Positions 44,264-55,927 of a DNA stretch of 64,000 nt are shown here, in pieces. The position numbers and the translations under genes are program-made. This stretch comes from Craterostigma plantagineum (lineage: Eukaryota > Streptophyta > Magnoliopsida > Lamiales > Linderniaceae), in NCBI GenBank assembly GCA_027422505.1, contig JAPQWV010000305.1, positions 434,001 to 498,000 of the forward strand, given 5' to 3'. Numbering within the stretch: position 1 is the stretch's first letter; each line of letters opens with the position of its first letter. Under the pieces are notes generated by a model, which was given only the letters and a program-made list of their open reading frames with translations, was not told the DNA's origin and ran no database searches.

Positions 44264-46633
44264 ACTAAACACAGCTAAGTAAAATAAAAAATATTAAATA
44301 CATCGTAAAGAAATAAAGACTTAGAATAAATGTTGGACACTTCTAAAATATTCCTAACAATTTTATTCATAACATTGTCTCTTATATTGATACATCCACC
44401 GAATAACATATCCTCACGATCTACACTGATAAAGACATAATGGTTTTCATCTAAAAATAATTTAGCAATTGTTGACAAAGCACCATAATCATACATTAAA
44501 AGGTACACTATATAAATTAAAATGGTACCATAAGCACACATGTAAAGGTTCGCCGTATCCAAACAGTTGTGTAATCTTGCATTGCTTTGACTACCTCCGG
44601 GTTTCCAACATGAAACGAAAGTTTCTGCTGTCAAATATCAAAAAGAGAGAAAAAATTAACTGAACTTATGTTGATGGAAGTCGATTAACACACAAACATA
44701 CAAGGGCACACGCTGCATTACGATTTCTCAAAAAGAAAAAAAAAAAAAGTAAAAGAAAGTCGATTAACACACAAACATACAAGAACATTACGATTTCTTA
44801 CCATTCTTGTTCTTCTTCCCCTATGTTCGTTCACTAGTTTTGATTATTTTATTTTTCTTTTTATGTTTCTTTTATTTTTAAAATTCTAATGTTTAAGTTG
44901 ATAAAGAAAAAGGAAAAACAATATCAAATCATAAAGAAGGGTCAAAATCGACTTTTTAAGCGACCTGATCCTTAAGTGAAAGTTCAGTTTCCAAATGGTC
45001 CTTAAGTGTAAAATATTTTGACAGGGGGAGTTATGTGATAGATATTTATAATAGTGCTAGGGATTTAAGTGAAATTGTCCCAACTAAAAATAAAGGAAAA
45101 AGAAATACAATTGAAAAATAAAATAAATAAAACAAAAAAGTAAATAGAAAAAGACAGAAGGTGTTAAGAATAAAGATAAAATATATAAATATATTAAAAG
45201 TAAAAGTAAATAAAAACGAAAATAAAGACAAAAAAGCCAAATGGAATTTTACGAGAATTTTCATTTTTATTCAAATAAACTTTAACAAGACCCTCTCTCT
45301 TTTTTTTTTAAAAAACGGAAAATTTAGTTCTCAAACTATATCAAAGTATCACAATTGATGCTTATACTTTATAATATGTTGTTTTAGTTCCTAATCATTG
45401 CAAAGCCTGTCACGAACGGTTCTTTCGACATCTTCGATCACATTTCAACGTCAATAGAATCGTGAGGGTATTTCCGTGTTAGGAGATTAGTATTTACAAA
45501 TAAGTAAAATAGAAGAAAATAAGAAGAAAATTTGCTAATGGAATTATCTCATATTCAAAGAAAAAAGCTTCGATTTGATGAAAATCTCTACATCAAAAGT
45601 GAAATCGACTGATCATCGCCCATTGTAGCTTCACGGCATAAACACATAAATCTTTGGCCTCATTTCGAGAATATTGCTTGCTGGCTTTCATAAACCCCAG
45701 ATTGACCGGGAAACTCAAATCGTAGAGAACCGTAGAGATTTGCATTGACCGAAAAAACCAAATCGTAAAGCACTGTAGATAAAAAGGATGACCTGGCTAT
45801 TAGGCATGGAGGAGAAAGTTTGGAGCCAACTTCGGCTTACATTGATGGCGAGTAACTTTATTTATTTGTAGTCATGTTTTTGTGAATCTGCTTGCCTGTA
45901 TATATTTGTTTTGTTTGGTTGTTGACGGGGCCTGCCTCAGATGATGATGATGATGATGGTGTTGAATTTACACTGTTCAGCATAAATGAGTTAGATAGCA
46001 TAAATAAGTGACATATTTTCGTTTGTCCAGGACGCCGTGATTTTCTAGGGAACACCACAGTATCAAAATGGACCATTCATTGTTGAGTATTTTTTGCCAT
46101 ATGATCTCTTCCACTTGTAAACATTTCGACGCAATCGACCTAATCTGGACCTAATGATAGACACCAATTTCTCATAGCTCGCATGAGGCTATCTCTGCTT
46201 CATCTTGTCGATCTGTAGCCTCACGATGTCCACTTTTTCTTTCTTATCACGTTTCGATCGTTTCAGTTCATCGATTTATATGTTTCATATTTCTTTATTT
46301 TTGTTTTTATATAAAATGACTAATTTGTCCTCGATTTTTCGCCACCTAGTGGTTAATGTCCTCAAAAGAACAAAAATGACACAATTTACATTGATTTATA
46401 ACCAATATGGCTCATTACAAAGTACGAGCACCAATAGTAACTTTTTACCAGACCCATGTGATATCAACTTCAATGCAATATTGGCGGATGTATTTGTCTC
46501 ACACATCATATCATACAAAGGGAGCTGCCGAAAAGTAATAATTAGTAAGCCGTGAATGTATTTCTCGATCTCTTTCATTTATTTTTGGTAAGAACACCTC
46601 ACATTCACATATTCGAACATCTAATAATAGTAG
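44264..46633. other. Intergenic AT-rich sequence
   Basis: No gene was recognised. It holds A/T-rich homopolymer stretches, a duplicated AAGTCGATTAACACACAAAC block near 44,677 and 44,757, and an (ATG)n-type microsatellite near 45,940-45,957. Confidence 0.4.
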
Positions 46634-46642
46634 TTATAACAA

Positions 46643-47375
46643 CTGGATTACTATTCACCGCTCCCTTTTTCCTAGTCACCGCTCCCTAAAGGACGATAAA
46701 AAAGACGATTTTGCCATTTTTAATAAAAATTTCTATTTAAAGCCCTTTTTCCAGACAACACTTTCCATATCGCAATCACACATCCAAATCAGACAAAAAA
46801 ACACAAGAAAATACTCAAATTGAAATGGATCGACAACAGGGACAGGGGAGGGTCTATTCTCACGACAGGTAAGCAAATTCTCGTAAAAATAGTTCGCACA
46901 TAGATGAATTATCGAACACGGGTCGGAGTCTTTTGAAAAAAGTCCAGATCGAACGATTTTTTGGGCCGGCGCAAGGCAGGGCCGAAAAATTTTTTCGGCC
47001 GACACATGGCCCGGCCGAAAAAAAAATTCGGTTGGGCCAGTCCCCGCCGAAAAACTCGTTCGGTCTGTGCTGCGCCGGCCGAAATCTCGATTCACCCGAA
47101 CACTACCTAGCCGAATATTTCGTTCGGCCAGTGCACCGCAGGGCCGAAAATCTCGAACGATCGGTCCTAAAATGTTAAATCGAATTTTTTTTCCCGTACC
47201 GATCGATCGTTCGAATTTATTTGTGTATGTAGTTTTCAGTATTTCGTACCAAAATTAAATTAGACGTTAGTTTTTTCTTTTTAAATTAATTTAAATGTCA
47301 TAAGGGCAAAATCGTCTTTTTACAGTCCTTTAAGGGGCGGTAACAAGTAAAAATGGGCTGTGAATAGTAATTCCC
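46643..47375. mobile_element. Mutator-type MITE with 9-bp target duplication
   Basis: Terminal inverted repeats of about 70 bases (GGATTACTATTCAC on the left, GTGAATAGTAATTCC on the right; GACGATTTTGCC further in) are flanked by TTATAACAA at 46,634-46,642 and 47,376-47,384. The GC-rich middle (46,960-47,165) has about six copies of a unit near 33 bases long, built on GGGCCGAAAA/CGTTCGG words. There is no transposase. Confidence 0.82.
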
Positions 47376-47414
47376 TTATAACAATAATAATGAAATAAGC
47401 CATACGATGGAGAC

Positions 47415-47997
47415 CAAGGTTTTTTAGACCGGACCGGACCGGCCGGTTCCGACCGGAAACCGGCGAACCGGTCGGAAATCCGGTTCAGTCCCGGTCCGGT
47501 CTAAAGTTTTAATTAAAAAAAGAAACAAATTTAACTATTACAAACCTAACCAACCGAGAATAATAGAGAAGTAGGCTTGGTTTGGTGGTAAAAGCTTTGG
47601 TAAGAAATGTACTTGGTCTGGGTTCGAATCAAGTCCAACCCCTTTTAAACTTTATTTTGTAGTTACATTATAAACCCAACACTTGTTAGTTTTGACCCCT
47701 AAATTTCTAAAATTAATTTTTGACATCAAATTACGGAAATACTTTAACTACCAACACAATTTATTTTTATTCAATTATTAATTCCTATTTTTTATAAAAT
47801 TATAATTTGAAAAAAAAATTAATAATAACATATATATTTAGATGCTATTTGATAAATTCATTCGTAAAATGTATATTTATTAAATCTATAGGTACCGGTT
47901 TTATACCGGTTTGATTCCGGCTTAATAACGGTTAAACCACTAAACCTAAACGACTAAAATTTCCGGTTCGGTTCGAAAACCCGGTTTCAGAACCATG
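47415..47997. mobile_element. hAT-type MITE with tRNA-like segment
   Basis: The perfect 8-bp duplication ATGGAGAC lies at 47,407-47,414 and 47,998-48,005. The ends CAAGGTTTTTTAGACCGG and CCGGTTTCAGAACCATG are imperfectly inverted, with many CCGGTT/AACCGG words inside both ends. The middle (47,573-47,644) contains GGTTTGGTGG and GGGTTCGAATC at tRNA-like spacing, then TTTT. Confidence 0.85.
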
Positions 47998-48217
47998 ATG
48001 GAGACACGTCTGTCTTGCCATTTTCAAGCTCTTAATTTTCTTTCCCCTTTTTAATGGGTTAATTAAATATCAGGCCCTACTAGCATATTTAAGTTTGGGT
48101 TCAGCCCCCCATGAATTTGATTTAGGCTAAAGGACCTAATTTTTGAAAATTTCAGTGGAAACTACCTAAAGGCTACGAAAAGACATAAATATCCTTGACA
48201 TATGGGAAAAAGTTGAG

Positions 48218-48442
48218 GTGGAAACAGTGGAAAAGAAAGTTGAGGTGGAAACAGTGGAAAAGAAAGCTGAGAATGAGGTGGAATGTGAAGAGGATGAGGA
48301 TGTGAAGGATGGTGTTGGGTCTGAGAAGAAAATGGGGGTTGATGATGATGAGGAGACGGAAGTTGAGGTGTCTAACAATGAAAGTGAGGTGTTTTGTAAT
48401 GACTTTTGCTTAATCGACTTTTTAATTTGTTTCTGTAGTTGA
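48218..48442 (+). pseudogene. Acidic N-terminal part of the outer MULE transposase gene
   Basis: Encodes a glutamate/valine repeat (KKVEVETVEKKAENEVE) and an acidic stretch ending EVEVSNNESEVF. Acidic N-terminal regions are common in MuDR-type proteins, and the inner MULE has one too. The assignment rests mainly on position inside the outer MULE. Confidence 0.4.
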
Positions 48443-48599
48443 TACTGATGGAAGTTGTTGTTGAACCATGTGTTTTGCAATGACTTTTGCTTAGTGAACT
48501 TATTAATTTGTGTCCGTAGTTCATTAACCTACTACATGTAATACTACATGTTCGCTACAAAATAACGAACCAAGATTGAATGTCATTGAGATGGTGAAT

Positions 48600-48726
48600 G
48601 TATGATTTGATGTATGATTTGAGGTGTGATTTGATGTATGAATAACATCTTGTAAATGTATGATTTGATGTGTGATTTGACGTATGAATAACATCTTGTA
48701 AATGTATGATTTGATGCATTCATCAC
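48600..48726. repeat. TGTATGATTTGA minisatellite
   Basis: Direct repeats of ATGTATGATTTGATG and TGAATAACATCTTGTAA, ending just before the solo LTR. Confidence 0.7.
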
Positions 48727-48732
48727 ACCAAG

Positions 48733-51326
48733 TGTGACGACCCTCATTTCTAACTAAGGTTAGTGACGGATTTTCGCAACGTAAGTCGCGGAAGACCCGT
48801 CTAATAAAATTTTATTCCTAAAAGATAATATAATATAATAAAATATTATTTTACATAGTAGTATCTGTACAACGGGCGTAGCCCAAAAATGCCAAAAGAA
48901 CAAAAACCCTATTATCGCTCCACAGGTCTTCATCCATGTACCGCCCAGCCCTCAAAAGTCCGTGGAGCCAGCCGCCTCAGTCTTGACGCGCGTCGGCGTC
49001 AGACTCGGTACCTACAACACGTAACACTGAGCGACCAGTAGGTGAATAAAGATGCATGTATGCACGTGAACGCTCATTCCCGATCCCAATATCTCACATG
49101 CAATGTTCACTCTTTCTCTTTCCACAATCCTATCTCAATTCACACAACACAGGGCCCTAGGTCAGACTCGACACCTCGCGCGCCCATAATAATAATATAC
49201 GGAAGCTTACACTAGCAGCATTTTGACGATCACGCAACTGTTCTGCTAGGCCGCTCTTCCGCAAGCTGTAGCCTACGCCGACAGCGTTTTGACGATCACG
49301 CAACTGCCCTGTCGGGTCGCTCCCTCCGCTAAAAATAAAATCATAACGGTTTTGCACCTCGGGACGTTCACGCCCGAGTAGACAGATCGATCACGCCTGT
49401 CTGCCGTCAGGTGTCATATGAGTACCAACCTCAACTCCTCAACGAGTCAACAATCACAATAATCTCAGTCTACCCCGCTCGTCAATATCTCAAATCGTTA
49501 CTGTCTCAATACGGTGTAAATATCTCACTCCTGTGATATGATATGCATATGCCATGCATATAAACGTGATAACTTAAAAAAAAAATATTTTCACGTGAGA
49601 CGTACGTAAAACACGTAAAACACGTAATTCATTTAATCACATAGAAGCACGTATCACATAGGTGTTTACGCATTGTAGATGAATAATTCACCTACCTGCC
49701 CTCCTGATAAAATCGGTAGACAATCCTGGTGAATTCCCTACAGTTCGAATCTCTGAGCACAAAATATTATTATATCAGTATATTTACTAAGTCACCTAAC
49801 TTCGAAATTTCCAAACTCTAAATCTCGAAACCCTAAAATTATCAAAATCCTAAAAATGATGAAAACCCTAAATTTAATGAAACTCCTAAAATTAAATAAA
49901 CCCTAAAATATCAATTAGAAATAGCAAAACCCTAAAAATACCGAAAATTTATTAAGTGTAGAAAACTTTTAATATGCTGGAATTATTTAAGTGTCGAAAG
50001 CTTAATGTTGAAAGCTTAGTCAATTGTGAAAATTATATTAGATGTCAAAATCTTTAGCCAATGTCTAATACTACTACTATGATGATGTCGAATTCCTAAG
50101 CAATGTCGAGATATTTCATTAAGATGTCGAAATCCTTCCATGACACATCTCGAAATCCATGTAATATTCCTAACATGTCGAAATCATTAATTCATAGTGT
50201 CTATCGAGATCCTCACTCATTAAAATGCCAAAATCTTTTCCTGATTATATCTCGAAATCCTGCCATGCTACATCTCGACATTTTGCAATATTATGTCTCG
50301 AAATCCTTCTATGTTATATCTCGAAGTTTGCATTATTATATTTCGAAATCCCTCTATGATACCTTGTCGAGAATTGCTAGGCTTGTCGAAATTATTCTTA
50401 AAAGCTTTTATAAATCTCGAAATAATTCTTGCAAATAAGTTTATGATTTCGAACTCACTTACATGACTTCTCGAGATGACTTCATCCTTGTTAAAAGCTT
50501 CCTTTTTACTAAACCCTATTTTGAAATTCAAGCTAAACCTAGAACACGATACAGCTCAAATTCATATTTCTAGAGCACTGTATAAATTCTATGGAACACT
50601 ATATGATTCGAGATTACCAAAAATTATATCACATAAACACTCATGATAACCTTCTAAGCTTTCTAGTCATACCGGTTTTTCGATCTATTATATAATTACC
50701 ACATAATCACGTGAAGACGTACATTACAAGCATGTTTGAGCCTAAAACTTTCGTATTCCTCGAACTACCAAATTCTCAAGATGTCTCCAAGATGCTTCTG
50801 AAAATAAATAAATTCTAGGTTTTCTAAACATGATGAAATTCGAATTCTATCATTATTATCACATAACCATGTACGGACATACATATTAAAATAAATAAAG
50901 CATACCTCTTTTCTTTTTAGGATTACAGTTTTGAGTTTAATGAAGCTCCTAAACGTTCTTGTTCTTAGCTTTAGTTATCTCTTCTCAAGTGTGTTACTTC
51001 CTTGGTGGGGTTTTCATGTAAAATGTTGGATATACTTAAAAGTCTCGAAATTTGAGAGTGATTAGACAAGAGGTGACGATGATTTTTGCCATAGACTTAA
51101 GTAGCATATTCATTAATTTGTATTGTTGGACTCATGGGCTTTATTTCTAACTTATTAAATATGGCCCAACATTATGTTGATAGTATTATTTATTTAACTC
51201 TTTTAATCACCCTCCAAACTAATTCAAAATAGTTCCAATTTAATTTCTTTGCTAATATTCCTAATTTACAAAAATAACATTTACTAATTACATTCGAAAT
51301 CCCGTATTAAATTTACGGGTATTACA
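48733..51326 (-). mobile_element. Solo long gypsy LTR (2.6 kb)
   Basis: Plus-strand ends are TGTGACGACCC and GGGTATTACA, and the flanks are CCAAG (48,728-48,732) and CCAAA (51,327-51,331), four of five matching. There is no primer site, polypurine tract or second LTR, so it is a solo LTR left by recombination. It belongs to the family of the LTR at 6568-9741. A tandem duplication, TTTTGACGATCACGCAACTG, lies at 49,221 and 49,290. At 50,100-50,420 the words TCTCGAAATCC and GTCGAAAT recur about a dozen times. Confidence 0.82.
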
Positions 51327-52099
51327 CCAAAGTTCCCTTAAAAACGTTCCTTGTCCGATTGAAGTGGATGATGGTGAATGTTAAAGGTCAATATCTATGG
51401 TAACTTATAAGACTTCATAGCACAACACAGACTATTATCTTGTTCATTGAAACATAACATGAATTCCAGCACGAATGCCCTCAAACTTCAATATTAAACC
51501 ACAAATCTCATCTTATATGTCGTAAATCTTTATTTGATACTTTGTGGAAGTTATTTGGTAAGGAACATAAACATGATGGTACGTTACCGTTAATAGTACC
51601 AGAGTGCCCGCAATAAATAATACTTGTTCACTAAATAATAACAACATAATCTACAGATAATGATACCACATAATAGATTTCCAGTACCACAATACTAATT
51701 CGATTAATTTCGTTCACAAATGCACATTGTTCGACTTTACAAGATTAACATCTTCTAAAGAGCGATTTGATGCATTTATCACACCCAATTCCTTTAAAAG
51801 CCATACTCAAAACATATACTATTATTTTGTTCATTGAAACATAAGCCTAACCCTTGGAGCGACTATTACAATAATTTGTAATAAATAAACAACTTTTAGT
51901 AGCATATTTAACTAATGGATAACAGTTAAATAGTTATTAGTAACACATTTGCACTGATTTAGCAATCCCGCCCAAATTCCTAATTGTGGCACACATTCCG
52001 CCCAATTAACCCAATCAATCCACAAATCCCGCCCAAAATTTATCAAACAAAGTAAATCGTGTTCATACCCAACATTTTCTCGAGCAGAAACATGTTTAC

Positions 52100-53662
52100 A
52101 GTTTGGGTTTATTGTCTTTAATGCCACCAACGTCCACAATCGTAAAATGGTCCCCACAATTACTGACAATGATGGAGGAATTCTTATACTTTGTGAATAT
52201 GCTCACGAATTTAATGTCATCGAGGCAAAGGAAACCAGCTCTTTATCAGAGTTTCTTTGCAGATCACACAACGGTTTTCATGTGCACACAGTCCCTCTAT
52301 ATCATTGACATACAAGTCACACCTCGCCCTTAACAAGAAAATTGTGACTCTGCGCGTTGATGATGATGTTAAGTTCATGGTGAGACTACATGCGAGTTCA
52401 AATTGAATGTCATTGAGATGGTTGTCGCAGAGAAGAAAAATGTTTGCTAAGTGCTGTTTCGAAGGACGCAAATGACGGGCTGTTTACAGTGGCATTTGCA
52501 GGTTTGTATTTCCACATATGTTTGTTGAACAAAAGTAATCTGAACTCTAAAACAATCTATAATTTGTTGCAGTGGTCGATGTAGAGGATAACATTAACTG
52601 GGAATGGTTCCTATTGAAGTTGAGGCACCTTTTATGCTATCATGGAAGAGACAATTTCAGAGTATATGTTCTTCTATGATCGGAATGCGGGCCTCGTTAA
52701 CGGCGTTCCCTCAATATTTCCGGGGTCTCACCATGCATATTTTCTACGGCATGTGGTCGATAACTTCAAGACAGAGGTATTTTCGAAGCAATCCTTGGCA
52801 TAGTATTAATCATTAATGTAATCTAAACACTGATTTTCAGGTATTGCGAAAATACCCAACTAGGAACAAGAAACATTGGACTTCTAAGCTGAAGAAAGCG
52901 GCATATTCTCCTTTTGTGGCTGATTTACAAGCATTTACTGCAGAATTTAATAAAGCATTCCCTGATCGCAAACGGTTTCTAATAGACACGAAACCTAATT
53001 GTTGGGCTAACTCGTTGTTTGCTAGAAAGAGGTTGGGAATTATTGATAACAACATTACGGAGAGTTGGAATAGTTGGGTTCGTCTAGCTAGATCATTGCC
53101 GATTGTCGCAATGATCGACGAGATAAGATGGAAGATTATGGTCATGATGAACGACAAATGAAATGAAGCACACAAACAAGACGAACGTTTGTGTGAGAAG
53201 CCCGAGAAGATTCTAAAGTTCAACATAGATGAATCTCGAACATTGGAGGCCAATACTTCTTCTGGATGGCAATTTGAAGGTTCAAAACTTGGGAATGAAT
53301 TTGCCGTAGACTTGAACAACAAGACGTGTTCCTGCAGATACTTCCAATTAGAGAGTATTCCATATAAGCACGCTTGCTCGTGCATTCTTTCTCTAGGGCT
53401 TTCTCTGTATGACTTCTGCGACAATTACTACAGTTTAGCAAAATACAGAGAGACGTACATGTCGTCCGTAAATCCCATTCCTTCAGATTTTGGAATGGCA
53501 GATCCATTACCCAGAAGATGTCGTTCAAGCAGACGTTCAACGACCCCCAGGTCGTCCTCGTTCAAAGAGGATCCCTTCACAACTCCATATGTCCGTCCAC
53601 TCAAATGTGGAAGGTGTAACAGATATGGGCACAACCGCCGGACATGTAAAGAACCAATCTAG
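52100..53662 (+). pseudogene. Outer MULE transposase remnant
   Basis: Broken plus-strand frames follow MuDR transposase order. NINWEWFLLKLRHLL and, in a shifted frame, DRNAGLVNGVPSIFP and HHAYFLRHVVDNF are from the DDE domain. NCWANSLFARKRLGIIDNN and NITESWNSWVR follow. The SWIM zinc finger CSCRYFQLESIPYKHAC lies near 53,330-53,380, and a terminal CCHC knuckle, CGRCNRYGHNRRTC, near 53,610. At least two frameshifts and a stop (near 53,159) make it inactive. Confidence 0.82.
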
Positions 53663-53919
53663 TGTTTGGTATACTCCTTTTGTCCTTTTTTGTCATTCAC
53701 AGTGTGTTCATATTTGATGCCATTTCGTCACTTTTTTGTTTGTGGCTGCATGGTATGGTAGGTTTGATATCTTTTGGTTAGTTTTTTGTTTTGGTTTGAT
53801 ATCTTTTGGTCACACTTTTTGTCTGTGACACCAAAGTAGGTTTCTGACTGTAATACCACTACATGCCAATAGAGTCATATTTATTGTTTATTTAGTGACA
53901 AATCCTGTACTTTTAGTAA

Positions 53920-54720
53920 CAGTGCCGATAAAACAAGTAACCCTTCGGTTTTATGTAGTAACAGTTTCAATGTCAAAAAATATCGAAACAGGTTTTATGT
54001 AGTAACAGTTTCTAAAAGAACTTAGTTCATAATATAACATTTTCAGATAATCCAACGCTTCGATTTCATGTAGTAATGGTTCGATGTCAACAAATACCGA
54101 AACAGGTCTGCGAAAAAACTAAAGTAGGTCGTAACACTTGAGATAATCCAAGTAACGCTTTGGTTTAATGTAGTAACACTTTAAGGTAAAAAAATATCGA
54201 AACAGGTCCACGAAAAAATAAAAGTCGGTTGTGGTATAACACATCAGATAATCCAAGTAACTCCTCGATTTCATGTAGCAACAGTTCAGTGGAAAATTAT
54301 CGAAACATTTATGCTAGAAAATTCCATATCAATACTTATGAAAAACTATAGCAGATCATGATATACCACTTCAGATATTAAAAGTCACGCTACGTTTTCA
54401 TGTAGTAACAGTTATGCGTAAAAACATACCATATTTGTACTTCTGAAACACAGTAGAAGGACATAAAATACCACTTCAGATATACCAAGTAACGCTTCAA
54501 TTTCAGGTAGTAAAAGTTCAATACCAAAAATTATCGAAACAGGTCTGTTTAAAAAAATACCACATCAGTAGTTATGAGAAACAATAATACGTCCTAATAG
54601 GCAATTTTTACTTGATGTAGTAACAGTTCTATGCCGAAAAATATCGAACAGGTCTGTTAAACAAAATACCCCATCAATACTTACGGAAATCGAAATTAGG
54701 TCATAATATACCAATTATCA
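53920..54720. repeat. Degenerate repeat array in the outer MULE
   Basis: The phrase TTTCATGTAGTAACAGTTC, followed 15-20 bases on by ATATCGAAACAGGTC, recurs at least eight times at roughly 80-120 base intervals. AGATAATCCAAGTAACGCTT lies between copies. There is no coding capacity. Confidence 0.7.
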
Positions 54721-55927
54721 ATGAAGAAGTCGATTATGAGTTACCCCTTGTATCATGAACCACTCTGTTCTTAGTACCATATGTTGACCAATAATATGTG
54801 TTCCCGATGAATCAATGGCTGCGATACGACCTGCTTTCACACAGCGTACGTTATAGAAGGATGAGGTAACGATTGTTTCAAAATTCACAGAGCCTATGAA
54901 ACACCCAAACTATGGGTATCTCGAATACGCACAGATTAGCTGCAATTCCTGCCAAAATCTAGTTCGATTTGGCCAGTTTTTTTCTCAATTTGAACCCATA
55001 TAAAAATTCATTACAATTCTTGCATCGTTCTTCATCAATACTAGAATAAAACCTACGTGACACGTCGAAATTGATTGGTTGATGGGGCAGTCGATTGTGC
55101 TCGATTCATTGTGAAAACTGGATTTCGATTAGACGGAGAACTAAATATAAATCTCTTAAAAACATTTTACTATCGATAAGTAAATCATTTTAATGTAACG
55201 CTATAAGTTTTACAGTAACAACGGGTAGTATATCTGTAACATACAACTGGTGTCGAATACCACTTTATTGAACGGTTTATTAAGGGTATTTTAGTCAAAG
55301 CATAGTTTGGGTCTTTACCTTTAAATTTTTCAAAAAGGTCCTTAAAACTAAAGGAAAAATTGGTATTAATAATCCATCCTTTTACATATCTTCTGAAATT
55401 AAACTCAACTTTAAATTATCTCACATTAAACCAACCTATTGTAGTTATCTTCTTAAATTGTACCAATGAACAAATAACCGGTTAAACCAGTAATTTTTTT
55501 CCGTACAACACTTTAATTTTTTTTTTCAAAGCCTACAGCACTTTTAATGCCTTGGTCAATTTAAGAGAAACCAAAACAAAGTACATCTTACACAAAAAGC
55601 GATAAAATAAGTTAAAACACGTCAATCAAAAATTTAACTTAAGCTGATAATCTTAACTTAGATAACTACAATAATGTCTAAGTATCAATCCCAAAAGTAG
55701 TACTTAATGGAAACAATAGCTAGTATGTCTCCCATTAAGATGGTGGATTCGACGTTGAAGTTTGAGTTGAGCATGAGAAGCCAACAATTGGTTGTGAGAC
55801 CTTTTCTTGCCCCACTTATGTCCCTGAAAACTGTAAAAGAAGCAAATTGGTATGCATTTATTGAATATACGCAGTTTTGAAGGGAAAAAAACCCTATTTC
55901 AACCACCTCTGCTACGTCTTCCTGCTC

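Noticed and set aside
44275..44634. 119-codon minus-strand open frame
   Set aside because: No domain, AT-rich sequence and no matching gene structure; not enough to call a gene.
45046..45358. Overlapping open frames rich in Phe/Leu or Lys/Asn
   Set aside because: They reflect AT-rich low-complexity DNA, with no start context or domain.
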